Source: Motiliproteus sp965230735 (GTDB lineage: Bacteria; Pseudomonadota; Gammaproteobacteria; Pseudomonadales; Balneatricaceae). From it: a stretch of 64,000 nt of DNA. The stretch is taken from the NCBI RefSeq assembly GCF_965230735.1, contig NZ_OZ246016.1, positions 3,658,001-3,722,000 of the forward strand, written 5' to 3'. Below the pieces are notes generated by a model. That model was not told the DNA's origin. It worked only from the letters and a program-made list of their open reading frames with translations, and did not search any database. Shown in pieces: positions 32,120-40,540 of the stretch (within the stretch, counting starts at the first letter, position 1; every line of letters begins with the position of its first letter). The position numbers and the translations under genes are program-made.

Positions 32120-33565
32120 TTAAGAGCCACCGCTGGGCGCCGGCCCGATAAAGACCGCCTTACGCGTCGCATTGATTCCTTCGAGCGGCGTTGAAACGCT
32201 GAAGTCGATCTGCAGGCTGTCGCTGTCCAGCCATTTAGCCGGAATCCGCACAAAGACTTCGTGGGCGGTAATGCCTGACGGAGCCAGCAGCACCGGTTTG
32301 GAAACGCCCACGGCTTTCAATCCCGGCGCGCCGGAAACGTTAATACTGGCCTGCAACGGCTGATCGGTCTTGTTCAGCAGTTTCAGTTGGTAGCGGTTCT
32401 GGATTGAACCATCACTCTGCATCACGAACATCGGCTGGCGATGGTGGATCACCTTCAGCTCCAATCCGTCCAGCGTTGCCAGTCCCCAGGCACCACCGAC
32501 CACCGAAAACGCCAGAATGCCGAAGTAGACCCAGACCCTGGGGCGTTTGAACCAGCGCGCCTGGGTTTTGCCCAGCAGGCCGTTCAACGAATCGTAACGG
32601 ACCAATCCTTTGGGTCGACCGATCTTTTCCATCACCGAATCGCAGGCATCGATACAAAGACCACAGGTGATACAGCCCTGCTGCTGACCGTCACGGATAT
32701 CGATTCCGGTCGGGCAGACCGCCACACAGAGGTTGCAATCGATACAGTCCCCCAGGTGATCATCCGGCTGGCCTTTCTTACGTCGACCACGGGACTCACC
32801 GCGCACCGCATCGTAAGCCGGCAGCACCGTATCCTGATCCACCATCACCCCCTGGATTCGGGAGTAGGGACACAGCCACATACAGGTCTGTTCGCGCATA
32901 AAACCGGCCAGGCTGTAGGTGCCGAACACGAAGGCACCGATGGTGATAGAGGCTTCCAACGGTAGCGACAACGCCAACATGCCCCGCCACAGCTCGCCTG
33001 CATCCATAAACCAGGCCACGAAGCTCACCCCGGTCAACAGACCGATCAATAACCAGAGCCCATGCTTGATCGCCTTGATTCGCAGTTTGGCCAAACTCCA
33101 GGGGGCTTCGTCCAGCTGTTGGCGCTGACGGGGCTTGCCCTCAAGCCACTCTTCGATCAACACGAACACGTCGGTCCAGACCGTCTGAAAACAGAAGTAA
33201 CCGCAAAACACCCGTCCCGCCAAGGCGGTCACCACCGCCAACAGGATGGCGAAGAACAGCAGGATCATCGCCAGGATCCACAGATCCTGAACCAGGACAG
33301 TAAGCCCGAACAGATAAAACTTCTGTGCCGGCAGATCAAACAGCACCGCCTGCCTATCGCCCCAGCGCAGGTACGGCCCTAGAAAAAACAGCAGCCAGAC
33401 ACTGCTGGTCCACCATTTGACCGAGCGCCAACGCCCGGGCATCCGCTTGGGGTGGATTTTCTGCTCGCCGACATTGACGTGCCACTGGCCAACTTCGGCG
33501 TAGATATCATCGATTTGGGTGCTGTCGATCTGAGCCACATCGATCAGTGAATCAGCGTTTTTCAT
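32120..33565 (-). CDS. ccoG: CcoG/RdxA-type membrane polyferredoxin
   Basis: 481 residues. CcoG proteins reduce copper for cbb3 oxidase assembly; FixG and RdxA are relatives. Several membrane helices are visible. CGYFCFQTVWTDVF and TCMWLCPYSRIQGVM carry NapH-like Cys pairs, and two 4Fe-4S motifs follow (CIDCNLCVAVCP and CITCGLCIDACD). The C-terminus is an Ig-like periplasmic domain. The start at 33565 follows aaggag. Unusually it is not beside ccoNOPQ but last in an operon with sulfite reductase, DUF934 and a small membrane protein, suggesting an electron-transfer role there. Confidence 0.93.
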   Translation of the reverse strand: MKNADSLIDVAQIDSTQIDDIYAEVGQWHVNVGEQKIHPKRMPGRWRSVKWWTSSVWLLFFLGPYLRWGDRQAVLFDLPAQKFYLFGLTVLVQDLWILAMILLFFAILLAVVTALAGRVFCGYFCFQTVWTDVFVLIEEWLEGKPRQRQQLDEAPWSLAKLRIKAIKHGLWLLIGLLTGVSFVAWFMDAGELWRGMLALSLPLEASITIGAFVFGTYSLAGFMREQTCMWLCPYSRIQGVMVDQDTVLPAYDAVRGESRGRRKKGQPDDHLGDCIDCNLCVAVCPTGIDIRDGQQQGCITCGLCIDACDSVMEKIGRPKGLVRYDSLNGLLGKTQARWFKRPRVWVYFGILAFSVVGGAWGLATLDGLELKVIHHRQPMFVMQSDGSIQNRYQLKLLNKTDQPLQASINVSGAPGLKAVGVSKPVLLAPSGITAHEVFVRIPAKWLDSDSLQIDFSVSTPLEGINATRKAVFIGPAPSGGS

Positions 33566-33707
33566 GGCGCTTCTCCTTTGAGTCGGCAACCGAACGGTCA
33601 CCGGAGAAAATTTGAGCCCGGATTTTGAACCCAACCACGATCAACAGCAGTGCGGATCCGACCACGGACAGAATCGATAACACCGCAACCAGGTCTAGAT
33701 TGTTCAT
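33552..33707 (-). CDS. 51-residue single-pass membrane protein upstream of ccoG
   Basis: A small gene fitted exactly between DUF934 and ccoG. ATG 33707 follows the DUF934 stop by 11 bases with gagg as ribosome site, and its TGA overlaps the ccoG start by 14 bases. The product begins MNNLDLVAVLSILSVVGSAL and continues as one hydrophobic helix to about residue 27. A basic, charged tail (KIRAQIFSGDRSVADSKEKR) follows. I recognise no family; it is not CcoS or CcoQ by motif. Its spacing and coupling argue strongly that it is translated and works with CcoG. Confidence 0.75.
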   Translation of the reverse strand: MNNLDLVAVLSILSVVGSALLLIVVGFKIRAQIFSGDRSVADSKEKRHEKR

Positions 33708-33718
33708 ATACGGAAACC

Positions 33719-34255
33719 TCAGATTTTGTTAACGCTGTTACTAGCGCTAGGGAAACGAAACTTAAACGGCGTACGGGGGCTGTAGATTGAGCCTTGGTAG
33801 CTCAGATTCATCCCCTCCAGCATCGACATCGCCGTCTCCAGCGACTCCCCCGGTTGCAGGGCGATGGCGTTGAAGCCACAACGGCGAAGCTGCGGCGCCT
33901 GGTCGGCGATCAATTGACCGAAGGCACGCAACTCTCCGCCGTAACCATGGCTCTCGCGCAATAGCGCGCCGAGGGAAAAGCCGGTGCCGTCCTGAAAGCT
34001 GTTGAACCGGATTGCGATGGCCGGCAAGCGATCCAGGTGGTCAATCAATGCCGCGATATCCGCCTCACCGTCAAACCAGACCCCCACTAGCTTTTTTCCT
34101 TCCGGCATCTCCACACTGGCCTGCATGGCCAGCCAGCGTGACAACGGCAGAAAGACCAATTGCTGCGCTGTTGGCGGAATTAAGGTGTCCTCATCCATCT
34201 CGATGATCCGAGCGGAATCATCGACGATCCCTCCGTCTTTAATGATCCTGGGCAT
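33719..34255 (-). CDS. DUF934 protein, sulfite-reductase partner
   Basis: 178 residues. DUF934 proteins accompany CysI-type sulfite reductases in many proteobacteria; their function is not settled. Visible family features are MPRIIKDGGIVDD at the start, LVGVWFDGEADI, AIRFNSFQDGTGFSLGALLR, GELRAFGQLIADQAPQLRRCGF and a C-terminal YQG motif. The start at 34255 follows aaggagg and overlaps the cysI stop by 17 bases. Confidence 0.88.
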   Translation of the reverse strand: MPRIIKDGGIVDDSARIIEMDEDTLIPPTAQQLVFLPLSRWLAMQASVEMPEGKKLVGVWFDGEADIAALIDHLDRLPAIAIRFNSFQDGTGFSLGALLRESHGYGGELRAFGQLIADQAPQLRRCGFNAIALQPGESLETAMSMLEGMNLSYQGSIYSPRTPFKFRFPSASNSVNKI

Positions 34256-35933
34256 ACACAGCCTCCTTAAACGGCGCCACACCCAAGCGAGCGAACAGCT
34301 CGGCGAAAGATTCCTGGGCGCTCAAGCGCAGTTGTAGATACACGGAAAAAATTTGATCGATCGCCCCATCGACCGCCTCAGCTGCCAGCGCCGGACCCAG
34401 CACCTTGCCGATTTTCGAATGGTTGCCGGACTGGCCGCCCAGGGTGATCTGATAAAACTCTCGGCCGGACTTTTCCAATCCGAGGATGCCGATATCGGCG
34501 ATATGGTGATGGGCGCAGGCGTTGATGCAGCCGGAGATCCGTAACGACAGCTCACCCAGCTGATATAGCTTGTCCAGATCGACCAGCCGCTGCTGAATCG
34601 CCGCGCTGATCGGCAACGAGCGGGCACTGGCGAGGTTGCAGAAATCGGCTCCGGGGCAGCAGACCAGATCCGCGGCGGTTCCCTGGGTCGGTGTCGCCAG
34701 CTGCTCGCTTTCGAGCGCCTGCCAAAGCGCAAACAGATCCGACTTCTTAACATCCGGCAGAATCATGTTCTGTTGTTGAGCGGTACGAACCTCGGCAAAG
34801 CCGAAGCGTTCCGCCAGCGCAGCCACCGCCTCCAACTGTCGGTAATGGATATCACCGGGAGCGCGCCCCACCGCTTTCAACGACAGGGTAACCGCCGCAT
34901 AGCCCGCTACCTTGTGGGCGTGAACGTTATGGGTCAGCCACTGCTCGAAACCCGGATGCTGTTGTCGCTGTTCAGCAAGCAGGGCTTCGCCCTCCAACGG
35001 ATCGATCAGCGGATAGTTGGGGGCGCTGAAGAACGAGCGCGCGTAGGCCAGCTCGTCGGGCTTGAGCAGATGATCGCTGCGGCTGGAGGATTTGAACTCA
35101 TCCTCCACCTGCTCCTTGAAGCGCTCAATGCCCAGCGCCTTGACCAGGATTTTGATCCGCGCCTTGTACTTGTTGTCCCGGCGGCCGTGGCGGTTGTAGA
35201 CCCGCAGAATCGCTTTCAGATAGGCCAGCAGTTCGGCCTGGGGCAGGAAGCTTCGAATCCGCGAGCCCAGCATCGGCGTACGCCCCAACCCGCCGCCGAC
35301 CCAGACCTCAAAGCCCAAGGGTTTCACGCCGGAAGGGCCAATTCCCTCGACACCGGGCTGTTCAACCAATCGCAAGCCGATATCGTGCAGCTGAATGGCC
35401 GCTCGATCTTCATGAGCGCCGATCACGGCGATCTTGAATTTTCGCGGTAGAAAGGCGAACTCCGGGTGCAGGGTCGACCACTGGCGGATAATCTCGCAGT
35501 AGGGACGCGGATCGGCGACCTCATCCTGCGCCACCCCGGCCAACGGATCGCTGGTGGTGTTGCGGATACAGTTACCGCTGGTCTGAATCGCATGCATCTC
35601 GACCTCAAGCAACTGCTCCAGAATCTCCGGCACCTGCTCCATCTGCACCCAGTTGAACTGTAGATTCTGTCGCGTGGTGACATGACAGTAGCCACGGTCA
35701 TAAGTCTTGGCGATCTGCGCCAGCTTGCGCAGTTGATTTGAAGCCAACACCCCGTACGGCACCGCCACCCGCAGCATCGGCGCATGCTTTTGCAGATAGA
35801 GGCCGTTTTGCAATCGCAGCGGCAAGAAGGTGTCTTCGGCGATCTCGCCATTCAGAAACCGGCTCATCTGCCCCTTGAACTGCTGTACACGATCCTGAAC
35901 GACCTGGCGGTCGTAGTCGTCATACTGATACAT
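34239..35933 (-). CDS. cysI: Assimilatory sulfite (nitrite/sulfite) reductase, CysI type
   Basis: Sirohaem/4Fe-4S enzyme reducing sulfite to sulfide by six electrons, feeding CysM. Two ferredoxin-like halves are visible. CHVTTRQNLQFNWV and TSGNCIRNTTSDPLAGVA lie in the N-terminal half. The cluster-sirohaem ligands are in CCPGADFCNLA and GCINACAHHHIADIG. The 564-residue length and N-terminus match the Pseudomonas-type CysI, which works without a CysJ flavoprotein beside it. The electron donor is therefore an open question. It is the first gene of the operon and divergent from a MocR regulator. Confidence 0.94.
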   Translation of the reverse strand: MYQYDDYDRQVVQDRVQQFKGQMSRFLNGEIAEDTFLPLRLQNGLYLQKHAPMLRVAVPYGVLASNQLRKLAQIAKTYDRGYCHVTTRQNLQFNWVQMEQVPEILEQLLEVEMHAIQTSGNCIRNTTSDPLAGVAQDEVADPRPYCEIIRQWSTLHPEFAFLPRKFKIAVIGAHEDRAAIQLHDIGLRLVEQPGVEGIGPSGVKPLGFEVWVGGGLGRTPMLGSRIRSFLPQAELLAYLKAILRVYNRHGRRDNKYKARIKILVKALGIERFKEQVEDEFKSSSRSDHLLKPDELAYARSFFSAPNYPLIDPLEGEALLAEQRQQHPGFEQWLTHNVHAHKVAGYAAVTLSLKAVGRAPGDIHYRQLEAVAALAERFGFAEVRTAQQQNMILPDVKKSDLFALWQALESEQLATPTQGTAADLVCCPGADFCNLASARSLPISAAIQQRLVDLDKLYQLGELSLRISGCINACAHHHIADIGILGLEKSGREFYQITLGGQSGNHSKIGKVLGPALAAEAVDGAIDQIFSVYLQLRLSAQESFAELFARLGVAPFKEAVYAQDH

Positions 35934-36005
35934 CGTTTCAATACCCCGTCAGCGACAGAAAAGGCCTGTCTGGTAATGTGTACAGGGTATGGGAGAGTCA
36001 AAAAT

Positions 36006-36090
36006 GGTTACAGATTCAGATTTATTCAATTTCACAGGCTCAGCGTGCTACGATTAAAATCTGCACCTGTGATTTTTTAGAATCTGTACC
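36006..36090 (+). promoter_or_regulatory. MocR-type operator repeats and promoter
   Basis: Direct repeats AATCTGCACC (36058-36067) and AATCTGTACC (36081-36090) lie 23 bases apart. An inverted copy GGTTACAGATT lies at 36006-36016. A plausible promoter TTCACA (36031) - 18 bases - TAAAAT (36055-36060) runs into the first repeat. The second repeat ends one base before the regulator's ATG. Direct repeats of this kind fit the binding mode of PdxR/MocR regulators and suggest autorepression. Confidence 0.55.
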
Positions 36091-36091
36091 T

Positions 36092-37519
36092 ATGAGCGAT
36101 TTTCTGTACCGCCAGCTGGTTCGTGAACTCACCGAAGAGATCCGCACCGAGCGTCGCCCAGTGGGCTCAAAAATGCCGTCGATTCGAACCTTGAGTCAGC
36201 AACGCGGCCTGTCCAAATCGACCGTACTGACCGCCTATGACCGCCTCGAAGCCGACGGATTGATCAGCGCCCGGCCCCGGTCGGGCTACTACGTTAATGG
36301 TGTGCAGACCTCCGACACCTTGCCGATTACCAAGCCGCTGACCAGTAAGCCTGAGTCCACCCCGTTACCGGTCACCAGCGGTCAGGTGCTGGTGGATATC
36401 ATGGAGCGTGGCGCCGCCTTCGACCTGATTGGCCATCAAAAGAGTGAGATCGGTAAGGAATCACTGCGCCGCTGCCTGGCCCGAGCCCAACGCAAGCAAA
36501 CCACCCGGGAACAGAATAATTACGATGAGCCGGCCGGGTTGTATGAGCTTCGCAGTCAGATCGCCAACCGACTGCTGGCCGGAGCCAGTCACCTGAGTGC
36601 CGACGAGATCATCATCACCGCTGGCTGCCAGCACGCGCTGTTGCTGGCACTAATGGCCACCACCCAGCACGGTGATGTGGTGGCGGTCGAATCGCCCGGA
36701 TTTTACGGCGTGTTCCAGTTGTTTGAAGCCCTGGGACTCAAAGCGCTGGAGCTTCCCAGCTCGCCGGAAACCGGGCTCAGCCCGGATGCATTGGAGCTGT
36801 CGCTGCAGCACTGGGATATCAAAGCGCTGGTGGTCTCACCCAGTTACAGCACCCCCACCGGGGCCAGCATGCCCGAGGCCAACAAACAGCGGATTCTGGA
36901 ACTGACCCAGAGCCGTGACCTGCCGATTATCGAAGATGATATCTACGGCGAACTCTCGTTCAATGAACAGCGCCCTCGCACCCTGCACAGCTACGACAAC
37001 AGCGGCCGGGTTCTGCTGTGCTCCTCGGTGTCTAAAAGCTTGTCGCGGGATCTTCGGGTCGGCTGGATCGCCCCCGGCCGCTACCGGGAGCGAGTAAAGC
37101 AGCTCAAGCTGGTCACCAGCCTGGCCAGCTGTCAGGCCCAACAACGCGGACTGGTGGATTTTCTACAAGAGGGCAGCTTCGATCGCCACCTGCGGGTCCA
37201 GCGTCAGAAACTGCGCCAGCAGTATCAGCAGTTATTGGAGATGCTCGGCCGCGACCTACCCTCGATGCAAAGCTGCAGCCGCCCCGAAGGCGGACTGGCG
37301 CTCTGGGTCGAGTTACCCGAGCCTATCGACACCCTGGAACTGTACGGCCGCTCCCTGCAGCAGGGCATCATCCTGACCCCAGGGCGCCTGTTTACCGCCC
37401 AGGAGCGCTACCGTAATGCGTTGCGGATCAGCTTTGCCTTCCCGTGGACCGAGCAGCGCCAGGATGCCCTCAAGCGACTGGGACAGCTGGTGGCCGAGTA
37501 CCCGGCAAGCAAAACCTAG
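36092..37519 (+). CDS. MocR-type (GntR-aminotransferase) regulator
   Basis: 475 residues. The N-terminal winged helix of the GntR family (FLYRQLVRELTEEIRTERRP, IRTLSQQRGLSKSTVLTAYDRLE) is joined to a fold-type I aminotransferase domain with ITAGCQHALLLAL, YDEPAGLYELRSQI and EDDIYGELSF. The PLP lysine region is SSVSKSLSRDLRVGW. Members sense PLP or amine ligands (PdxR, TauR, GabR). The target is unknown; the divergent sulfite-reductase operon or the gene itself are candidates through the shared 158-base interval. Confidence 0.9.
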   Translation: MSDFLYRQLVRELTEEIRTERRPVGSKMPSIRTLSQQRGLSKSTVLTAYDRLEADGLISARPRSGYYVNGVQTSDTLPITKPLTSKPESTPLPVTSGQVLVDIMERGAAFDLIGHQKSEIGKESLRRCLARAQRKQTTREQNNYDEPAGLYELRSQIANRLLAGASHLSADEIIITAGCQHALLLALMATTQHGDVVAVESPGFYGVFQLFEALGLKALELPSSPETGLSPDALELSLQHWDIKALVVSPSYSTPTGASMPEANKQRILELTQSRDLPIIEDDIYGELSFNEQRPRTLHSYDNSGRVLLCSSVSKSLSRDLRVGWIAPGRYRERVKQLKLVTSLASCQAQQRGLVDFLQEGSFDRHLRVQRQKLRQQYQQLLEMLGRDLPSMQSCSRPEGGLALWVELPEPIDTLELYGRSLQQGIILTPGRLFTAQERYRNALRISFAFPWTEQRQDALKRLGQLVAEYPASKT

Positions 37520-37533
37520 CGACTTTCCAACGG

Positions 37534-38400
37534 TTATGCCGACTCGGCTTCGAAGGTCTCGATAAAGCGCGACAGCGACGGCGTCCAGCTATCCGGTGAA
37601 GCGGTGGCAAAGTAGGTGTCCAACTCGCCGATCTGCGCCGGTAATGCCAGATAGTCGATCTCGAAGCGCTGCCGGTAGGCCTCAACGGTGGAGAGCGGCA
37701 TCAGCGTGTAGCCCATCCCGGCCGCCACGCAACCCAACATGCCATCGATACTGCCGAATTCGAACATCCGGGTCGCACTGACCCCAACTGAAGACAAAAA
37801 GAGCTCGACCCGTTGGCGGTAACTACAACCCTGCCGAAACGCCAGGAAGGTCGATTCCAGCAGCTGTTCCGCATTGGGCTGACGGGTCATCGGCTTGGGG
37901 CCGACCAACACCAACCGCTCACTGAACGCCTTGATCAGATGAAAACGACCGTGCTCGGGCTGGCCGGCAACGAAGATTCCATCCAGATCCCCATCGAGAA
38001 ACCTGGCGATCAACTCGGCGGTCGGACCGGTCTGTACCGTCAGATCCACCTCGGGAAAGCGCCGGTGATAGCTGGCCAGGATCGGCGGCAAGCGCACGGC
38101 GGTGGTGGTTTCCATCGCACCCAAGCGCAACCGACTCGAACGGCCTTTATCCCCCTGGAACAGACCCACGACATCATCGTGGGCCTGCAACATCGGGCGG
38201 GCGTAATCGGCCAGGGTTCGGCCAGCAGAAGTGACCCGCGCCCCGCCCTTACGATCGAACAGCTGAGCTCCCAGCTCCTGTTCAAGCTTCTTGATATGAG
38301 CGGTCACATTCGACTGCACCGTGTGACGGCGCTCAGCCGCGGCCACGAAACTGCCGGTGTCGACCACATCCATAAACAGCTGTAGTGACTTTAACTGCAT
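37534..38400 (-). CDS. LysR-family transcriptional regulator
   Basis: 288 residues. The N-terminal helix-turn-helix is LQLFMDVVDTGSFVAAAERR plus VQSNVTAHIKKLEQELGAQL. The substrate domain begins LRLGAMETTTAVRLPPILA, typical of LysR. The start at 38400 follows gaggtgaagaggtcacc. It is divergent from an MFS transporter and glutathione S-transferase pair that it probably controls. It is convergent with the MocR gene, 14 bases apart. Confidence 0.92.
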   Translation of the reverse strand: MQLKSLQLFMDVVDTGSFVAAAERRHTVQSNVTAHIKKLEQELGAQLFDRKGGARVTSAGRTLADYARPMLQAHDDVVGLFQGDKGRSSRLRLGAMETTTAVRLPPILASYHRRFPEVDLTVQTGPTAELIARFLDGDLDGIFVAGQPEHGRFHLIKAFSERLVLVGPKPMTRQPNAEQLLESTFLAFRQGCSYRQRVELFLSSVGVSATRMFEFGSIDGMLGCVAAGMGYTLMPLSTVEAYRQRFEIDYLALPAQIGELDTYFATASPDSWTPSLSRFIETFEAESA

Positions 38401-38439
38401 GGTGACCTCTTCACCTCCCCTCAAAACTCCAGCACAACA

Positions 38440-38484
38440 TCATTAGAACAGATTCATAGGATCACTTTAAATCATTTCTAATGA
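38440..38484. promoter_or_regulatory. Inverted repeat in the LysR/MFS divergent promoter
   Basis: TCATTAGAA (38440-38448) and TTCTAATGA (38476-38484) are perfect inverted copies 27 bases apart, in the 192-base region between the divergent lysR and MFS starts. This is a good candidate for LysR binding, but unverified. Confidence 0.5.
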
Positions 38485-38592
38485 ACAATAACTTCACTTT
38501 ATGATCGACTCAACGAGCACACAGAGCCCCAACCGCTAACAGCTTTTGAAGCAACAAAGCGGCTGAGCTACCGACCAAGGAGATCCGAACCG

Positions 38593-39798
38593 ATGGTGAG
38601 AAAACAGGAACTGCCTGCCCTGCTGGTCGGTATGACCGCGACGCTAGCCGGTATCGGAGTCGCCCGCTTCGCCTATACCCCACTGCTGCCGGAGCTGGTT
38701 AAGCAGGGCTGGTTTGAAGATACCCAGGCCGTCTATCTGGGTGCGGCTAACCTGTTGGGCTACCTGATCGGCGCCCTGTCAGCTCACCGTCTGTCCGAAC
38801 GGCTGCCGTTACGGCGACTGATGGGACTCTGCTTTGCAGCCATCGCACTGAGCTTCATCCTCTGTGCTCAACCATCGAGCTTCGAGTGGTTTTTCTGCTG
38901 GCGACTGATTGCCGGCATCACCGGTGCCATCCTGATGGTGGTCGGACCGGCGACCGCCCTGGCCGCAACGCCACCGACCCGACGTGCAGGGGTCGGTGCG
39001 CTGGTCTTCACCGGTATCGGCCTCGGCGCGTTGCTGTCCGCCTCGCTGGTGCCACTGCTGATGCAGTTCAGCCTGTCTGCCACCTGGCTGGCGCTGGGAA
39101 GCCTGGCGCTGGCGGCCGGCCTGATCGGCGATCGCAGCCTGATCCGGCTGGAAGCTGCCAAGCCGGCATCGCTGAATCAGCCGACGGCAGTTACGACGAC
39201 GGAGACTAACCCGCTCGGTTGGGTGTTGCTCTGTGTGATGGCCGCCTACGCGCTAGATGCCGTGGGTTTCGTTCCCCACACTGTTTTCTGGGTGGATTAT
39301 CTGGCTCGCGAGCGAGCCCTTGGCACCGAAGCGGCCTCACTTCAATGGGCGGCTTTTGGTCTTGGCGCCGTCTGCGGCCCGCTGATCGCCGGCTGGGTCG
39401 TACAACGCTGTGGTTGGCACAAGGGTCTGGTACTGGCCTTCAGTGTCAAAGCCGTTGCGGTGCTGTTGCCGCTGCTGTCGATCGCCCTGGTCAGCCGAAC
39501 CCTGTCATCCTTTATCGTCGGCGCTCTAGTACCCGGCATCGTGGCACTGACTTCTGGGCGAATCGCCGAACTGGTCGGCAGCGCCGATCACAAACGTTAC
39601 TGGGGGCTGGCAACAGCGGTCTTTGCGATCGCCCAGGCCCTATCCGGCTACTCGATGTCGGCCCTGTACGACGCCTGGGGCAGCTACTTCTACCTGTTCT
39701 ACGCCGGCAGCGCAGCGCTGGCCGGGGGCGCGGTATTGATCACACTGAGCCGCTTGTTTCAGCACCAGACCACGACAACGACAGATAGCTACAGATAA
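38593..39798 (+). CDS. YbfB/YjiJ-type MFS transporter
   Basis: 401 residues and about 12 membrane helices. The N-terminus GIGVARFAYTPLLPELVKQGW is the family signature of YbfB/YjiJ permeases. Other cues are YLGAANLLGYLIGALSAHRL and a gapped second half with GAVCGPLIAGWVVQRCG. The start is supported by aaggagat. The substrate is unknown. It is followed 21 bases later by a GST gene and divergent from LysR, suggesting a small-molecule export or detoxification unit. Confidence 0.9.
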   Translation: MVRKQELPALLVGMTATLAGIGVARFAYTPLLPELVKQGWFEDTQAVYLGAANLLGYLIGALSAHRLSERLPLRRLMGLCFAAIALSFILCAQPSSFEWFFCWRLIAGITGAILMVVGPATALAATPPTRRAGVGALVFTGIGLGALLSASLVPLLMQFSLSATWLALGSLALAAGLIGDRSLIRLEAAKPASLNQPTAVTTTETNPLGWVLLCVMAAYALDAVGFVPHTVFWVDYLARERALGTEAASLQWAAFGLGAVCGPLIAGWVVQRCGWHKGLVLAFSVKAVAVLLPLLSIALVSRTLSSFIVGALVPGIVALTSGRIAELVGSADHKRYWGLATAVFAIAQALSGYSMSALYDAWGSYFYLFYAGSAALAGGAVLITLSRLFQHQTTTTTDSYR

Positions 39799-39819
39799 AA
39801 ACCTAACCGGAGACTCAAG

Positions 39820-40422
39820 ATGAAACTCTTACTGAACAAAACGTCCCCTTACGCTCGCATGGCACGCATCGCGATGTTGGAAAAAGGGCTGCAAGATAAG
39901 GTCGAGCTCTGCTGGTGCGATCCTTGGAACGACGACCCCCAAATGCTGCAGCACAACCCGGCTGGTCGCATTCCCGCACTGGTTACTGATCATGGGCTCA
40001 CGCTGAGTGAATCCTTACTTATTGCAACTTACTTGGATAGCCTGATCGATCACGACCCTCTGATTCCCGAGGACCGGAAAGCTCTGGTGCTTCACTTTGC
40101 CGGTCTGGGACAAGGATTGATGGAGGCGTCTTTCAATGCAGTAATCGCCCGCAAGTACCTCGATGAAGCTGCCAACAACTCGGTGCTGAGTGAACGGCGT
40201 TGGAATGCAATCGATCGGACCCTGACACAACTGGAACTCTCGATCGAACAGCTTGCCGCCACCCCATCCATCAGCCTGGGCGAAATCGGTGTGGCCGTGG
40301 CGATCGACTACCTGCTGTTCCGCTTGCCGGAGCTCGATACCTATGCCCGCTATCCCAAGCTGGCGGCCTGGCACCAGTCACTGACTCAACGACCCAGCTT
40401 TACAACCACCCGTTTCAACTAA
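39820..40422 (+). CDS. Glutathione S-transferase family protein
   Basis: 200 residues. The thioredoxin-like N-terminal domain is MKLLLNKTSPYARMARIAML with HNPAGRIPALVTDHGLTLSE (glutathione-binding cis-Pro and ES pair). An all-helical C-terminal domain contains LGEIGVAVAIDYLLFRLPEL. The residue after SPYAR suggests a Ser/Tyr-type catalytic site. The substrate is unknown. It has ggagactcaag as ribosome site and sits close behind the MFS gene, likely in one operon under the LysR regulator. Confidence 0.9.
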   Translation: MKLLLNKTSPYARMARIAMLEKGLQDKVELCWCDPWNDDPQMLQHNPAGRIPALVTDHGLTLSESLLIATYLDSLIDHDPLIPEDRKALVLHFAGLGQGLMEASFNAVIARKYLDEAANNSVLSERRWNAIDRTLTQLELSIEQLAATPSISLGEIGVAVAIDYLLFRLPELDTYARYPKLAAWHQSLTQRPSFTTTRFN

Positions 40423-40540
40423 TCAATCAAGCACTTGTTGAGTGGAGTCTGTCTAAATTTCGATCCGAAATAAGTCCAATTCGCAGATTCCACCTTCCGC
40501 ATATACACTTATCAGCAGTTCCTTCACCAGGCCTGCCCTC

